Assembly: GCA_016208495.1 (NCBI GenBank) | Contig: JACQXX010000070.1 | Location: 124,001 to 188,000 of the forward strand | DNA from: Acidobacteriota bacterium | Lineage (GTDB): Bacteria > Acidobacteriota > Blastocatellia > Chloracidobacteriales > Chloracidobacteriaceae | DNA: 64,000 nucleotides | Direction of reading: 5' to 3' | Part shown: one piece after another, positions 49,900 to 59,090 of the stretch | Layout: every line of letters starts with the position of its first letter | Position numbering within the stretch: the stretch's first letter is position 1 | Translations under genes and position numbers: made by a program | The notes under the pieces: model-generated | What the model saw: only the letters and a program-made list of their open reading frames with translations | Databases searched by the model: none | Told to the model about the DNA's origin: nothing

Positions 49900-50046
49900 A
49901 CTGACAGGGTGACAAGATGACAGGGTGACAAGATGACAACTGACAGAGTGACAAGATGACAGGGTGACAACTGACAGGGTGACAATAAGCAGATTTGTCA
50001 TTCTGTCAGTTGTCACTTTGTCACCCTGTCACCTTGTCACCTTGTC
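49900..50046. repeat. Inverted tandem repeat spacer (GGTGACAA / TTGTCACC units)
   Basis: On the coding (minus) strand the spacer reads GGTGACAAGGTGACA after the E1 stop, then TTGTCACCCTGTCA units up to the kynU start. Units are 8-10 bp. The two halves are imperfectly complementary and would fold into one long hairpin in a read-through transcript. Similar units appear at 56080-56180 and 61195-61258. Confidence 0.92.
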
Positions 50047-50048
50047 AG

Positions 50049-52166
50049 TTAGTACTCGGCCAGTTCTTTGATCCTGGCCAGCACGTCGGGGATTTGCGGC
50101 AGGATGTAATCTTCAACTTGTGGCGCATAGGCCACAAAGGTATCGAGGCCGCCGATACGTTGCACCGGGGCATCGAGGTACTCAAACAACTCGGTACCTA
50201 TCCGGGCAGCCAGTTCGGCACCATAGCCCCATGAAAGCGGTTCTTCGTGGGCGACAATGACGCGGTTGGTTTTCTTGACTGAGGTGGCAATGGCTTCCCA
50301 GTCATAGGGAACCAGTGTTCGCAGGTCAATCACTTCGACGGAAATGCCTTCTTTTTCAGCCTGTTTGGCAGCCACGACAGATTGTTGCACCAGCGCGCCA
50401 TAGGTCACGATGGTCAGGTCATCGCCGGGCCGAACCAGGTTGGCCTTCCCAAAGGGGATCATATAATTTGAACCGGGGTTCCGTCCTTTATTATATGCCT
50501 GGCGATAGAGGTGTTTGTGCTCAAGGAAAATCACCGGGTCTTCGCACCGGATGGCTGTTCGGAGCAGCCCATTGGCATCCTCGGCGTTGCTTGGGAAAAC
50601 AACCCGAAAGCCCGGTGTGTGGGTAAAGAGGGCTTCGGCACACTGGCTGTGATAAATCGCACCGCCTTTGAGGTAGCCGCCGGTTGGGACTCGAACCACC
50701 ACGGGTGCCGCAAACGCATTGTTTGACCGCCAGCGCATCAGGGCCAGTTCATTTCGCAGTTGCATAAAGGCTGGCCAGATGTAATCCATAAACTGGATTT
50801 CAACCACGGGTTTGAAGCCGCGAGTCGCCAGCCCGATGGCCCGACCAACAATGTTGGCTTCGGCCAGTGGCGAGTTATAGACGCGAGTTCCACCGAATTT
50901 TCGCTGCAGGTTGTGGGTGACTTTAAACACGCCGCCTTTGCCTTTGACTTCCGTGAGGACTTCTTCACGGCTGGCATCGGCCACATCTTCGCCAAAGACC
51001 ACAATCCGTGGATCGCGTGTCATTTCGTCGTGCATACAGGCATTGAGCAGGTCAACCACGGTCAATGGTTTGTCGGCGTCAAAGGTGGCCGGGCTGTCAA
51101 AATCGGCTGAGGTTGGGTCTACGTCAGGTGAAAAAACGTACCGGGTTGCCGTTTCGGGGGCTGGTTGCGGAGAGGCCAGGGCCGCGTCGGTGGCTTCAGT
51201 CAATTCTTTTTCGACTTCGGCTTTGAGGGCCGCCAGACCGTCGGCGGTCAAAATGTTTTCGGCGATCAGAAAATCAGCAAAGGTTTTGATTGGATCGCGT
51301 TTGGATTCTGATTCGCGTTCACCGGGCAGGCGATAGAGTTTTTCATCGTCTGAGAGGGAATGTGAATAGGGGCGGATGACCTGGGCATGCACCAGCGCGG
51401 GTCCACGTCGGGCACGGGCATAGTCCACGGCTTCGCGCATCACAGAATAACTCGCCAGCGGGTCCGTTCCATCAACTTCCAAAATCAGCAAATTCGGAAA
51501 GCCGCGCACCAGCTTGGAGATGCTGCCGCCAGCGGTTTGAACTTCAATCGGAACTGAAATCGCATAGCCGTTGTCTTCGATGACAAACACAACCGGAAGT
51601 TTCAGGTTGCAGGCCGTATTGAGCGCTTCAAAAAATTCACCTTCGCTGGTGGTTCCATCGCCAGATGAGCAATACACCACTTCATCGGCTTGAAAACTGG
51701 TCTTAAACGGCAGATCAGTATATTTCAACTCTGAGTGTCGGAAGCTGGCTTCAGCGCACCCAACCGCTTGCAGAAACTGAGTGCCGGTGCAGCTTGATTT
51801 CGAGACAATGTTGAGGTCCTTATGCCCCCAATGTGAAGGCATTTGACGACCACCGGAATTTGGATCGGCTTCGGCACCAACTGCGGCCTGCAGCATTTCC
51901 AATGCTGTCATCCCCAGTTGTAAACACAGGGCACGGTCACGGTAATAGGCATAAAACCAGTCATAGGCTGGTTTCAAAACCTTTCCTGCTGCGACCAAAA
52001 TCGCCTCATGCCCGGCACCGCTGATCTGAAAATAGATTTTGTTTTGACCTTTGAGTTGAATCTCTTTGTCGTCAATGCGACGTGAGAGATACATCGTGCG
52101 GTACATCTGGACGAGTTCCTGGGGCTGCAAGCCGTGGTATTTTTCAGGTTGCTGAATCGTTTGCAC
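50049..52166 (-). CDS. 2-oxoacid dehydrogenase E1, fused alpha and beta subunits (branched-chain type)
   Basis: 705 residues starting at a GTG with AGGAG 8 bases upstream. The alpha half (about 1-330) has the TPP motif [17 protein letters not shown] ... VIEDN. The beta half (about 365-705) has [31 protein letters not shown] and [13 protein letters not shown]. Fused E1 proteins of this kind act on branched-chain 2-oxoacids or pyruvate, decarboxylating the acid with TPP and passing the acyl group to an E2 lipoyl domain. E2 and E3 genes are not adjacent. The substrate is not certain; branched-chain acids would supply iso-fatty acids, which fits the Tes-like enzyme only loosely. Confidence 0.92.
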   Translation of the reverse strand: MQTIQQPEKYHGLQPQELVQMYRTMYLSRRIDDKEIQLKGQNKIYFQISGAGHEAILVAAGKVLKPAYDWFYAYYRDRALCLQLGMTALEMLQAAVGAEADPNSGGRQMPSHWGHKDLNIVSKSSCTGTQFLQAVGCAEASFRHSELKYTDLPFKTSFQADEVVYCSSGDGTTSEGEFFEALNTACNLKLPVVFVIEDNGYAISVPIEVQTAGGSISKLVRGFPNLLILEVDGTDPLASYSVMREAVDYARARRGPALVHAQVIRPYSHSLSDDEKLYRLPGERESESKRDPIKTFADFLIAENILTADGLAALKAEVEKELTEATDAALASPQPAPETATRYVFSPDVDPTSADFDSPATFDADKPLTVVDLLNACMHDEMTRDPRIVVFGEDVADASREEVLTEVKGKGGVFKVTHNLQRKFGGTRVYNSPLAEANIVGRAIGLATRGFKPVVEIQFMDYIWPAFMQLRNELALMRWRSNNAFAAPVVVRVPTGGYLKGGAIYHSQCAEALFTHTPGFRVVFPSNAEDANGLLRTAIRCEDPVIFLEHKHLYRQAYNKGRNPGSNYMIPFGKANLVRPGDDLTIVTYGALVQQSVVAAKQAEKEGISVEVIDLRTLVPYDWEAIATSVKKTNRVIVAHEEPLSWGYGAELAARIGTELFEYLDAPVQRIGGLDTFVAYAPQVEDYILPQIPDVLARIKELAEY

Positions 52167-52386
52167 GGGTAATTCTCCTACGGAATGAAAACATGGTGCT
52201 GCCGCCGCAGTACCAGTGATGATAATGAATGATTGGCGGTATGAAAGAAATAAATGACGGGAAGAAGACGCATCCTACCGGAACCAGACAGGTTCCACAA
52301 CTCTCCTTCCAAAATGACCTGATGACGCAATGACTTTCAGTCGCTTGACTCAATGCCGCAGTCGCTTTGTCCGAGCCGACAGTGTG

Positions 52387-53409
52387 TCATTGCTCCATTT
52401 GGTTGATGGCTTGTAGAAGTTGGGGGAGGGTGTATTTCCCAGGACCGCTGTGCTCACGAACTGAAGCCAGCACACCCTCGCGCAAAACCGAATTGCAGGG
52501 GGTTGGCACGCCAAATTGATTGCCTAAGCGCACAATTTCGCCGTTGAGCCACTCGACTTCAGTCACTGGGCGACCAAGACGCAAATCCTGCCAGGTCGAA
52601 GGATAAGATCGTTCGTGCTCTGGGGTGTCATCCAAAACCGTGGCGGTTGAGCCGTGGTTGCGCACCATTGATTCCACCTGAACGCGAATATCGAAAAAGC
52701 CGAGTTCGTCAGTGTAATCAATTCCCGCCGCGTCGAGGACGCGCATGCCTTCTCTCACCACGCGTTCCATCAAAGCCACATTTTCCGGAATACTCAAAGC
52801 CTTCTGAAGCCACAGGTTTTGGAGTGAAAGGGTGGCATTATTCAGATTGGCGAGTAATTTCCCCCATTTCAAGTTGATGATTTTGGGGTGCTCACCGGTG
52901 CGAAACCCAATCGCGGCGGCATCTGCCGCCAGTGTTGCCGTCAAGGCATCGGTGCCGGTTGGATATTTGCCGAAGTAGATTTGATCAAGGATGGTGCGCC
53001 GAACCACGCCTGGGCTGATGAAGTTGGCGTTGACGTTGACCAGGGCGCCATAGACGTGCGTGAAGTGGGGGCTGAGTTGGGGCTCGTTCTCCACTCCGTT
53101 TTGAAAACTGACGACCGGGATGTCCGAAGGGAAATGAGCTTTGAGTTGAATCAGGCTTTCGGCTGTGTGCGGAGATTTGACACACACAAACAGAATGTCG
53201 TGCGGATCTAGGGTGATTGAACTGAGGGTGTCAGTCGCAACAATTGGAACCTGGATTGTTTCACGGAGCTGTTCCACCACCAGGCCGTGCCTCTGGATGT
53301 GGGCAACATGTTCTGATCGGCCAACCAGGATGACATTGCGTCCAAGATGGGAAAGTAACCCTCCGTAAACACTTCCAACTGCTCCGGCCCCAAAAATGAT
53401 GTACCGCAT
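52387..53409 (-). CDS. Ketopantoate reductase-like (2-dehydropantoate 2-reductase family)
   Basis: 340 residues. The N-terminal Rossmann domain has FGAGAVGSVYGGLLSHLG (residues 5-22), and the KWGKLLANLNNA motif in the second half carries the family lysine. The C-terminal helical domain follows ApbA/PanE. The family reduces 2-dehydropantoate to pantoate with NADPH in coenzyme A synthesis, but many homologues use other substrates, and without other pan genes nearby the role is only probable. It starts 5 bases after the HPt gene, so the two are co-transcribed. Confidence 0.85.
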   Translation of the reverse strand: MRYIIFGAGAVGSVYGGLLSHLGRNVILVGRSEHVAHIQRHGLVVEQLRETIQVPIVATDTLSSITLDPHDILFVCVKSPHTAESLIQLKAHFPSDIPVVSFQNGVENEPQLSPHFTHVYGALVNVNANFISPGVVRRTILDQIYFGKYPTGTDALTATLAADAAAIGFRTGEHPKIINLKWGKLLANLNNATLSLQNLWLQKALSIPENVALMERVVREGMRVLDAAGIDYTDELGFFDIRVQVESMVRNHGSTATVLDDTPEHERSYPSTWQDLRLGRPVTEVEWLNGEIVRLGNQFGVPTPCNSVLREGVLASVREHSGPGKYTLPQLLQAINQMEQ

Positions 53410-53414
53410 GGCTT

Positions 53415-53771
53415 TTAGACGGTTGATAAAATTTGGCTCACTCGGGCAAACTCAGCTTCCAGCTCATCGAGCAGTGCAGCCGCTGTGACAAAGTCCCGTT
53501 CAAGTCCTTTGTGCTCAAGCGTGGCACACAACTGGATCATCCGGCAAGCGCCAAAGTTACTGCTGCTGCCTTTTAGTGTATGGGCCGCACTCTTCACGCG
53601 CTCGCCATTGGCAACGGCAATATTTTCCCGAATGGCCACCAGATGCAGCGGTGTATCTTCAAGGTAGAGCGACACCATTTCGCGAAAAAAACTATCATCA
53701 TCCCCATCCTGAAGATTGATTTTCAGTGTTGTGAGAACTTTAAAGTCAATGGAATCATTCTGATCAGTCAT
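53415..53771 (-). CDS. HPt (histidine phosphotransfer) domain protein
   Basis: 118 residues forming a single HPt four-helix domain, with AHTLKGSSSNFGA carrying the phospho-accepting H64. Such proteins relay phosphate from hybrid kinases to response regulators. No hybrid kinase or receiver gene is adjacent; it is followed by the ketopantoate reductase-like gene 5 bases later. It is therefore an orphan phosphorelay part whose partner must be elsewhere, unless it serves the Cpx-like kinase 5 kb away, which lacks a receiver. Confidence 0.9.
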   Translation of the reverse strand: MTDQNDSIDFKVLTTLKINLQDGDDDSFFREMVSLYLEDTPLHLVAIRENIAVANGERVKSAAHTLKGSSSNFGACRMIQLCATLEHKGLERDFVTAAALLDELEAEFARVSQILSTV

Positions 53772-53954
53772 AAGTGACAGGATATTGGAGGAAAGAGGTG
53801 AAACCGGAAACCACTCAAACGGCCACTGATGAGCACAAGCCCGGAATTTGTTGAGAATGAGGTGTTTCCAGTTTGGCGACGGCCCGAGGGAAAAGAAACA
53901 TCACCTGGTAAAGAATTCAGAAACTATCGCATACCCGATTCTCAGGGCGCAACG

Positions 53955-54125
53955 GTTCCGGGTTCCGGGTTCCAGGTTTGAAAAACAGGGTTCGAGATTC
54001 CGGGAAAGGACATCAAGGACGACAGGGACAAAAAGGACCAAAATTCGAAAACCCGGAACCCGGAACCCGGAACCCGGAACCCGGAACCCGGAACCCGGAA
54101 CCCGGAACCCGGAACCCGGAACCCC
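53955..54125. repeat. ACCCGGA heptamer tandem (about ten copies) with inverted copies
   Basis: From about 54050 to 54124 the 7-bp unit ACCCGGA is repeated ten times, and inverse units GGGTTCC appear at 53957-53978. On the coding strand of the flanking minus-strand genes the stop of the coiled-coil gene is followed by GGTTCCGG units, and the HPt gene is preceded by GGAACCCGG units, again G-rich first. Confidence 0.93.
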
Positions 54126-54129
54126 CAAA

Positions 54130-54924
54130 TCACGCTTGCTTGATCAGTTTGGCAAAGGCCCGGAGCCCGCTCACAATATCTTGATTATCAACCGCCTTGA
54201 GCATTGAGCGTTCGACTTCGTCGCTGAGCATCTGCATGCGATTGTGGAAGGTCTGTTCGGTTTGGTGGAGTGCATTTTGGAGTTCAGTCAAATCGCTTCG
54301 CAGTTTGCGGTCGGTCTCGTTTCCAGTAATGAGCTGACTATCAATGTTTTTGAGATGTTCGTTCACGGCTTCCATCTGGACTTTGAGTTCGCGAACGTCA
54401 TTGACCAGTGAAATGACATCATCGCGTGGATATTTCACTTCGCGGCGAATTTCTTGCAGTTTGGCCCACAAAAACTGATGGGCGGCATGGGCTGGACGAA
54501 AGAAGGTCGCCAGCAAATAAAAAGCCGCAAAGTAGTATCCGGTTTGACCTTGTGACCAGTAGGTCACGCCGGCAATCACCGCTGCGGCACCGATGTGTGC
54601 TCCAATCGCCGTCACCAGTGTGATCCATCGCATCCGCAGTAGATATTTTTCACGGTCTGGATTGACTGCAATCTTCCGCTCGTGTGAAAGGTGCATTTCA
54701 AACAGCAGCGCCCGGATTTCAAAGTGCAAATCCCAGGGCACTTTCAGAATCACCATCAACCCGGTCAGGCACAGAAATCCCATGCCGACATTGAGTAACA
54801 CCGCACCTGAAACCTGGGGCAGCGGACTCCAATGAAACACCCAGGACAATACACTCAAAACGCCAAAGGCCAGACATCCCAACACGCAAAGCCCAAGGAT
54901 GGCTTCAAAGAATTTTTTCGACAT
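54130..54924 (-). CDS. Membrane protein with C-terminal coiled coil, unknown function
   Basis: 264 residues. Two N-terminal transmembrane helices (about 6-32 and 37-62) and a second pair (about 100-145) are followed by a coiled-coil region (about 165-250: RDDVISLVNDVRELKVQMEAVNEHLKNID ... ELQNALHQTEQTFHNRMQMLSDEVERSM, given here in pieces). GGAAG lies upstream of the ATG. No family recognised. It may be a membrane anchor that oligomerises in the cytoplasm. Confidence 0.7.
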   Translation of the reverse strand: MSKKFFEAILGLCVLGCLAFGVLSVLSWVFHWSPLPQVSGAVLLNVGMGFLCLTGLMVILKVPWDLHFEIRALLFEMHLSHERKIAVNPDREKYLLRMRWITLVTAIGAHIGAAAVIAGVTYWSQGQTGYYFAAFYLLATFFRPAHAAHQFLWAKLQEIRREVKYPRDDVISLVNDVRELKVQMEAVNEHLKNIDSQLITGNETDRKLRSDLTELQNALHQTEQTFHNRMQMLSDEVERSMLKAVDNQDIVSGLRAFAKLIKQA

Positions 54925-55035
54925 GGTTTTTCGGACTTCCTTTCGAAGATGAGTGAATGATAGGGCGTAAGCCTAGCCACGGCAGGTTCGCGGAGAGAAT
55001 ATCAGTATGGCGGTTTGTGGGTTGTCCCATCCGTG

Positions 55036-55095
55036 GGGCTGGGGGCTAGGGGCTGAGGGCTGAAGACTTCCGCCCCGAGCTTGCGAGTCTTCAGC
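55036..55095. repeat. Inverted heptad spacer (GGGCTGAGGGCTGAAGA)
   Basis: GGGGCTGAGGGCTGAAGACTT and its inverse AGTCTTCAGCTCTCAGCCCT are separated by about 15 bases, between the GntR stop and the membrane-coiled-coil gene. A 22-bp CGAGCTTGCGAGTCTTC block within it recurs in other heptad spacers (19.0, 33.3 and 63.4 kb). Confidence 0.85.
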
Positions 55096-55097
55096 TC

Positions 55098-56021
55098 TCA
55101 GCCCTCAGTCTTTTGAGGTAAAAACTGTTCGACAAAGGTCCGCAATTCGGCCAGCGAAGTATCAGACAACACATGGAAAACCCAGGCTTTACAGTCGGCG
55201 GGAATCAGTTTGGCGGTCAACACATCGGTGAGCAGAAAGCCGCAGGCGCGTAACCCGCGATTCCATTCCGGTTCGCGGGCATCGCGGAAGTTCAGTGCCA
55301 GTGAGTCAACCCCCGCTGCCACGAGTGTGGTATGGGCCCAGCGCAAGAATTCCGGCCAATGTGAGACCACCGTAACCACCGAATCCGCCGCCCGAATATC
55401 CTTGACCGGGAGTGTTTGATGAACTGACCTTGCTCGCAAAAACATGCAGTTATAATCAGGTGGCAGGTCAGCCCGGACATGCTCGGCCAGACCATACATG
55501 GCAATCGGCGCCGAATTTTCCAACATTTTTGGATCCGAACAGGCTTCAAGTCCAGCGCCAATCGCCGGAAACCCTGTGAATTCAGTGATTTCAGCCACCA
55601 GGATGCGACGAAATTCCGGGTCGCGTTCAATCAGCAGAAAATGATCCGGCGGCTGAATCGCCATCCATTCCTGGACCGAAGCTTTAATTTCAGCCAGTGA
55701 AAACCCTTGCTGGCGGGCAATTTTAATAAAGGTTGAAATAATCTGGTCGAGCTGAAGCCGTTTATTAAACTCAGTTTCGCCAGCCAGCTCTCGGACATAG
55801 ACTCCGCTGCCTTTGCGGAACTCAACCCATTTTCGCCGGGCCAGGTCGCGATAGGCGGCACTGACCGTGTTGGCGTGGATTCGAAACCGTCGCGCCAGTT
55901 CGCGGGTACTCGGGAGTTTTTGACCCGGTTTAAGGTCATTGCTGACAATTGCCATCATGATCTGCGTGGTAATTTGTTCGCGGATCGGAACTTCGCTATT
56001 TTTCGATAACCAGAGTTGCAT
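55098..56021 (-). CDS. GntR-family transcriptional regulator with unusual C-terminal domain
   Basis: 307 residues. The N-terminal winged helix (about 1-75) has PIREQITTQIMMAI, LPSTRELARRFRIHANTVSAAYRDL and a beta wing. A short YtrA-like helical region follows (about 80-115). The last 180 residues form an alpha/beta domain that I do not recognise (EFRRILVAEI, SVVTVVSHWPEFLRWAHTTL), longer than YtrA (about 130 residues total) and without the PLP-enzyme domain of MocR regulators. It likely binds a ligand through this domain. It is divergent from recD2, but the shared spacer is mostly heptamer repeat and no operator is evident. Confidence 0.88.
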   Translation of the reverse strand: MQLWLSKNSEVPIREQITTQIMMAIVSNDLKPGQKLPSTRELARRFRIHANTVSAAYRDLARRKWVEFRKGSGVYVRELAGETEFNKRLQLDQIISTFIKIARQQGFSLAEIKASVQEWMAIQPPDHFLLIERDPEFRRILVAEITEFTGFPAIGAGLEACSDPKMLENSAPIAMYGLAEHVRADLPPDYNCMFLRARSVHQTLPVKDIRAADSVVTVVSHWPEFLRWAHTTLVAAGVDSLALNFRDAREPEWNRGLRACGFLLTDVLTAKLIPADCKAWVFHVLSDTSLAELRTFVEQFLPQKTEG

Positions 56022-56242
56022 AAGAAAATCAATCGGTTTCAGGGTTTTCGGAAGGGATGAGGGATGAAAAAATCACCATGTCACCATGTCATTCGGTCAT
56101 CTGGTCAGGATTTGGGGTTCAGGGTTCAGGGTTTGCCCCTTGAGAAAATGACAATGTGACAAAATGACAACGATGACAAGCTTGCCTGATGATAAAATGA
56201 TCAAAAGAACACACAAGACAACAAATGATTCAGAACTTCGAA

Positions 56243-56309
56243 CCTTGAACCTTGAACCCTGAACCCTGAACCCTGAACCCTGGTTTTCGAACCCCGAACC
56301 CTGAACCCT
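56243..56309 (+). repeat. Heptamer tandem (AACCCTG) directly abutting the recD2 start
   Basis: About seven copies of the CCCTGAA/AACCCTG unit, with two CCCCGAA variants, run right up to the ATG at 56310. The start codon follows CCCT without any gap or Shine-Dalgarno sequence. Confidence 0.95.
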
Positions 56310-58517
56310 ATGGACTCGACTCAACCCAGAATTTTAGTCGGTGTTGTTGAACGTGTAACCTATCATAATGCAGATAGTGGTTACACGGTTGCTCGTTTAC
56401 GCGTGGCTGGTGAAAAAGATCAGGTGACAATCACCGGGAATTTCCCGGCGATTACACCCGGAGAAACCCTCCGCTTGACTGGGGTTTGGATCAGCCATAA
56501 ACAATATGGCCCGCAATTTAAAACCAGTTCCTATGAGGTGTGTAAGCCAGCCACCATTGCCGGGATTGAAAAATATCTTGGGTCTGGATTAATCAAAGGG
56601 ATTGGACCTGTCACCGCCAAACGAATCGTGGCTCATTTTGAAGACAAAACACTCGACATCATTGAAAATGAAATCGAGCGGCTACTGGAAGTTGACAGCA
56701 TCGGCAAAAAGCGGGTTCAGATGATTACCCGGGCCTGGGCTGAACAAAAAGCTGTTAAAGAAGTCATGCTTTTTCTCCAATCGCACGGGGTGACGACACA
56801 CTTTGCGGTCAAGATTTTTAAGGAATACGGCCCTCGCGCCATTCAAACCGTTTCAGAAAACCCCTTTCAACTGGCGCGAGACATTTACGGCATCGGGTTT
56901 AAAACGGCTGACCAGATTGCCGCCAATCTGGGAATTGCGCCAGATTCAGTCGAGCGGATTCGAGCCGGAATTACCCACATTCTGTCAGACGCCACCGAGA
57001 ACGGGCATTGTTTTTTACCTGAATCAAAACTGATTGCCGAAACCGAAGCTCTGCTCACGACCAACGTTCCGGAATTGATCCGGCGCACAGCCATGCAAAT
57101 GGCCCACGAAAAGGAAGTCCAGCTTGAAGTTCGACCGGCACCAGATGACGACGACCCGGAACGGTTATTCTACCTGCCGTCGCTCTGGTATGCCGAACAA
57201 AACGTGTCCCGATTACTGCGCGGGTTGCTGGCCAGACCGCTCAATTATGATGAATTGAAAGTCTTTAGCTGGCTTGAACGCTACACGAGAAAAGAAAAAC
57301 TCGAACTCTCTGACGAACAAAAACTGGCGATTTTGACTGCCACTCAGCACCGGGTGATGATTCTGACTGGCGGCCCTGGGTGTGGGAAAACCACGACGCT
57401 CCGGGTTATGGTGAAACTGTTGACGGCGATGGGGAAGCGGGTCCAGTTGGCCAGTCCCACCGGTCGGGCATCACAACGACTCTCGGAAGTGACTGGCGTC
57501 GAAGCCCGCACGCTCCATCGGTTGCTGGCGTTTGACCCCAAAGAACGCGCCTTTACACGCAATGCCGAGTTCCCGCTTGATGCCGATGTGGTGATTGTGG
57601 ATGAAGCCTCAATGCTCGACATTGTACTGGCTTCGCACCTGCTCAAGGCGGTTCCATCCACCGGGCAACTGGTGCTGGTGGGCGACGTTGATCAGTTGCC
57701 GTCGGTTGGTCCAGGCCGAATGCTGGCCGATGTGATTGATTCTAAAGTGATTCCGGTCATCCGACTGACCCAGGTGTTTCGTCAGGCGCAGGGAAGCCTC
57801 ATCATTACCAATGCTCATCGGATTCGGGACGGACACTTTCCGCGATTGATTGCCCCCGGTGGTGCGGAAGTCACCGATTGTTATTACCTTGAGGCTGAAG
57901 AACCCGAAGATATTCACAAGCTGCTCATCAATGCCGTAACTCGAAGCCTTCCCAAACGGTTTGGATATGATCCGCTGGCTGACATCCAGGTGTTGACCCC
58001 GATGAACCGTGGTTCGGTAGGCGCCGCCGAACTCAATTTGATCTTGCAGCAACACCTCAATCCGTTTGCTTCAAACAAAGAGCAAATCGAGAAAATGGGC
58101 CGTGTCTTTCGCGAAGGCGACAAGGTCATCCAGAAGGTCAACAATTATCAACTCGAAGTCTTTAATGGAGATGTGGGCCTGATTCGCAACATTGACACCG
58201 AAAATCACACGGTCTGGATCGAATTTTCCGAGCGCGAAGTCGAGTATGACTGGGCTGACCTGAACGAACTGGGGCACGGTTTTGCCATGTCGGTTCACAA
58301 AAGCCAGGGTTCGGAATATTCGGCGGTGGTGATGATCCTGCATGCTCAAGCCTGGCCGGTGCTCAGCCGAAATCTGGTGTACACCGGACTCACCAGGGCG
58401 AAAAAAACCGCCGTCCTCATCGGCAACAAACGTGCCATTGGCGCCGCCATGCGCAAAATGGAAGCCAGTACGCGCAACACCCGGCTCGCTGAAATTTTGC
58501 CGTTGCCGATTGAATGA
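56310..58517 (+). CDS. recD2: ATP-dependent DNA helicase RecD2
   Basis: 735 residues, normal for RecD2 (SF1B, 5'-3' helicase). The N-terminal OB-like region is followed by helix-hairpin-helix repeats (LIKGIGPVTAKRIVAHF, 94-110; GIGFKTADQIAANLGI, 195-210), then the helicase core with Walker A GGPGCGKT (354-361), motif II VDEASML and QVFRQA, and the C-terminal HKSQGSEY motif near residue 667. RecD2 unwinds DNA with 5' overhangs in repair and genome stability in bacteria without RecBCD. The TGA stop is itself part of a following GAATGAA repeat unit. There is no Shine-Dalgarno sequence; a heptamer tract abuts the start. Confidence 0.96.
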   Translation: MDSTQPRILVGVVERVTYHNADSGYTVARLRVAGEKDQVTITGNFPAITPGETLRLTGVWISHKQYGPQFKTSSYEVCKPATIAGIEKYLGSGLIKGIGPVTAKRIVAHFEDKTLDIIENEIERLLEVDSIGKKRVQMITRAWAEQKAVKEVMLFLQSHGVTTHFAVKIFKEYGPRAIQTVSENPFQLARDIYGIGFKTADQIAANLGIAPDSVERIRAGITHILSDATENGHCFLPESKLIAETEALLTTNVPELIRRTAMQMAHEKEVQLEVRPAPDDDDPERLFYLPSLWYAEQNVSRLLRGLLARPLNYDELKVFSWLERYTRKEKLELSDEQKLAILTATQHRVMILTGGPGCGKTTTLRVMVKLLTAMGKRVQLASPTGRASQRLSEVTGVEARTLHRLLAFDPKERAFTRNAEFPLDADVVIVDEASMLDIVLASHLLKAVPSTGQLVLVGDVDQLPSVGPGRMLADVIDSKVIPVIRLTQVFRQAQGSLIITNAHRIRDGHFPRLIAPGGAEVTDCYYLEAEEPEDIHKLLINAVTRSLPKRFGYDPLADIQVLTPMNRGSVGAAELNLILQQHLNPFASNKEQIEKMGRVFREGDKVIQKVNNYQLEVFNGDVGLIRNIDTENHTVWIEFSEREVEYDWADLNELGHGFAMSVHKSQGSEYSAVVMILHAQAWPVLSRNLVYTGLTRAKKTAVLIGNKRAIGAAMRKMEASTRNTRLAEILPLPIE

Positions 58518-58578
58518 AGAATGAAGAATGAAGAATTGAGAATGAAGAATTGAGAATGAAGAATTGAGAATGAAGAAT
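58514..58578 (+). repeat. Heptamer tandem (AGAATGA / AGAATTG) after recD2
   Basis: About eight units start inside the last two codons of recD2, so the TGA stop codon is donated by the first GAATGAA unit. Same family as 14367-14442, where it precedes a start with the opposite polarity. Confidence 0.93.
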
Positions 58579-58780
58579 GACCTCAATTTCGCCCCAAATA
58601 GCACCCTGTTGCGCAAAGATCAGTGCCGACCAACCCCGGACCTTGCTCGCAACGGGAGATTTCGTCGAGCCGTACCTGGCATCAAACTTCACCACAGGCT
58701 CCTGATGACTCCCACAAAACTGACTTCCATCTGGGCCTTTATGTCCTTTGGTTCAGGCTCAATCAACCATCTGGGTGACC
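58579..58780. repeat. Dispersed spacer module, homologous to 14440-14680
   Basis: It shares CCTCAATTTCGCCC, AATAGCACC, ATCAGTGCCGACC, TTTATGTCCTTTGG and GGCTCAATCAACCA in the same order with the element at 14449-14716. Here only the left terminal repeat is present, so this may be a truncated copy. From 58781 to 59090 I see no gene, only a GTGGTGCGAAGCCCACGG hairpin (58839-58856). Confidence 0.75.
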
Positions 58781-59090
58781 ATACCCATCAGCGCCAGGAT
58801 AAGGGTTTTAGGCCCGCAGGGTCGCTGTGTAATAGCCGTGGTGCGAAGCCCACGGTTTCGGCCAGATCGAGGTTTGAGCCCTACAAAAGCATCGTTCAAT
58901 GCCAACGGAACGGAGTTTTCTTATCCTGGCGCTTATGATGGGATGCTCCCGTGAGTGGCGCTGACGCTGACCCACGGCTGTTTGAAGGTATCTCGTGCAG
59001 GATGCGCGGTCAGGTTGAATGTTCAAACGCATCCCAAATTTGAGCCAGCGGTAAGCTGATGCTTTGGGTCCACACTGAATTGACCAGTCG

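Noticed and set aside
49896-49985. N-terminal extension of kynureninase
   Set aside because: It is translated from the GTCACC-type repeats; the ATG at 49895 matches the family N-terminus.
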